DNA from: Clostridiales bacterium
GTDB taxonomy: Bacteria > Bacillota > Clostridia > Saccharofermentanales > Saccharofermentanaceae
DNA length: 64,000 nt
Assembly: GCA_017510605.1 (NCBI GenBank)
Contig: JAFWMQ010000006.1
Coordinates: forward strand, 62,001-126,000
Direction of reading: 5' to 3'
Shown piece by piece: positions 63,929 through 64,000 of this stretch; positions within the stretch are counted from its first letter, which is position 1, and every line of letters starts with the position of its first letter. The notes beneath the pieces were generated by a model. That model saw only the letters and a program-made list of their open reading frames with translations. It did not search any database and had not been told where the DNA came from. Made by a program: the position numbers and the translations under genes.

Positions 63929-64000
63929 GAAATGGGTAAGACATTCTATTCAGGCCGTAGCCACCTTGCTCCAGAATGCCAATTTCAAGGGTTTTCTTGA
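63921..64000 (+). CDS. 4Fe-4S binding membrane protein, N-terminus only
   Basis: From the TTG at 63921 the frame reads MAKKWVRHSIQAVATLLQNANFKGFL and runs off the window. This N-terminus matches the 4Fe-4S electron-transfer proteins that sit behind CD1871A-type genes and resemble the NapH/YccM group. The GGAG at 63907-63910 would be its ribosome binding site. The cysteine clusters lie beyond the edge, so the assignment rests on start and context. Confidence 0.7.
   Translation, partial: MAKKWVRHSIQAVATLLQNANFKGFL

Overview
The window looks like chromosome of an anaerobic Gram-positive member of the Clostridia (Bacillota). Pointers are an FMN riboswitch before a RibU-type ECF transporter subunit, TagB/TagF-like and LicD-like surface-polymer transferases, rubrerythrin, a two-subunit class I fumarase, and the CD1871A CXXC protein beside a TlpA-like thioredoxin and a 4Fe-4S protein. 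Genus cannot be fixed from the sequence alone. No rRNA, tRNA, CRISPR array, transposase or prophage was seen.

Region 1 (1-14850, all minus strand) is a surface-polysaccharide locus read from right to left. LicD, a wHTH-cytidylyltransferase, an aminoethylphosphonate (AEP) aminotransferase, a cytidylyltransferase-PEP mutase fusion and phosphonopyruvate decarboxylase should make and attach an AEP-type phosphonate. Downstream genes make a dTDP-3-amino-3,6-dideoxyhexose (RmlA, RmlB, a GNAT-ketoisomerase fusion, a DegT-type aminotransferase). They are followed by a Wzx flippase, a CDP-glycerol-type transferase and three glycosyltransferases, the last cut by the window edge. The cytidylyltransferase gene has its own predicted promoter with a palindrome over the expected transcription start.

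Region 2 (14850-27400) holds a hairpin-rich intergenic stretch, the FMN riboswitch and ribU, an AT-rich island with a large membrane-anchored caspase-like protein and a small membrane protein, an esterase, an O-antigen-ligase-like protein, fumarase, a HAD phosphatase, two lipoproteins, an FkbM methyltransferase and a YfcE-type phosphoesterase.

Region 3 (27395-41530) contains a membrane glycerophosphodiesterase with a Na/Pi symporter, an ABC exporter, and a three-gene signalling operon. That operon encodes a REC-GGDEF-REC-HD-GYP protein, a hybrid kinase with Hpt domain, and a hybrid kinase fused to a complete DegV (fatty-acid-binding) domain.

Region 4 (41554-64000) contains a flavin reductase-rubredoxin-rubrerythrin fusion with a strong internal ribosome binding site, and a YidC-like domain fused to an alkaline-phosphatase/sulfatase-like domain beside a second teichoic-type transferase. 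Further on are a giant MacB-like ABC protein, SseB-like and TerB-like proteins, an SH3-CAP protein, the three-subunit proton-translocating transhydrogenase, two membrane proteins, a tandem pair of serpin lipoproteins, and the start of a thioredoxin/CXXC/4Fe-4S operon.

The most unusual items are the YidC-phosphatase fusion, the DegV-hybrid kinase, the phosphonate-glycan locus with its wHTH-enzyme, and the oxidative-stress fusion with an internal start.
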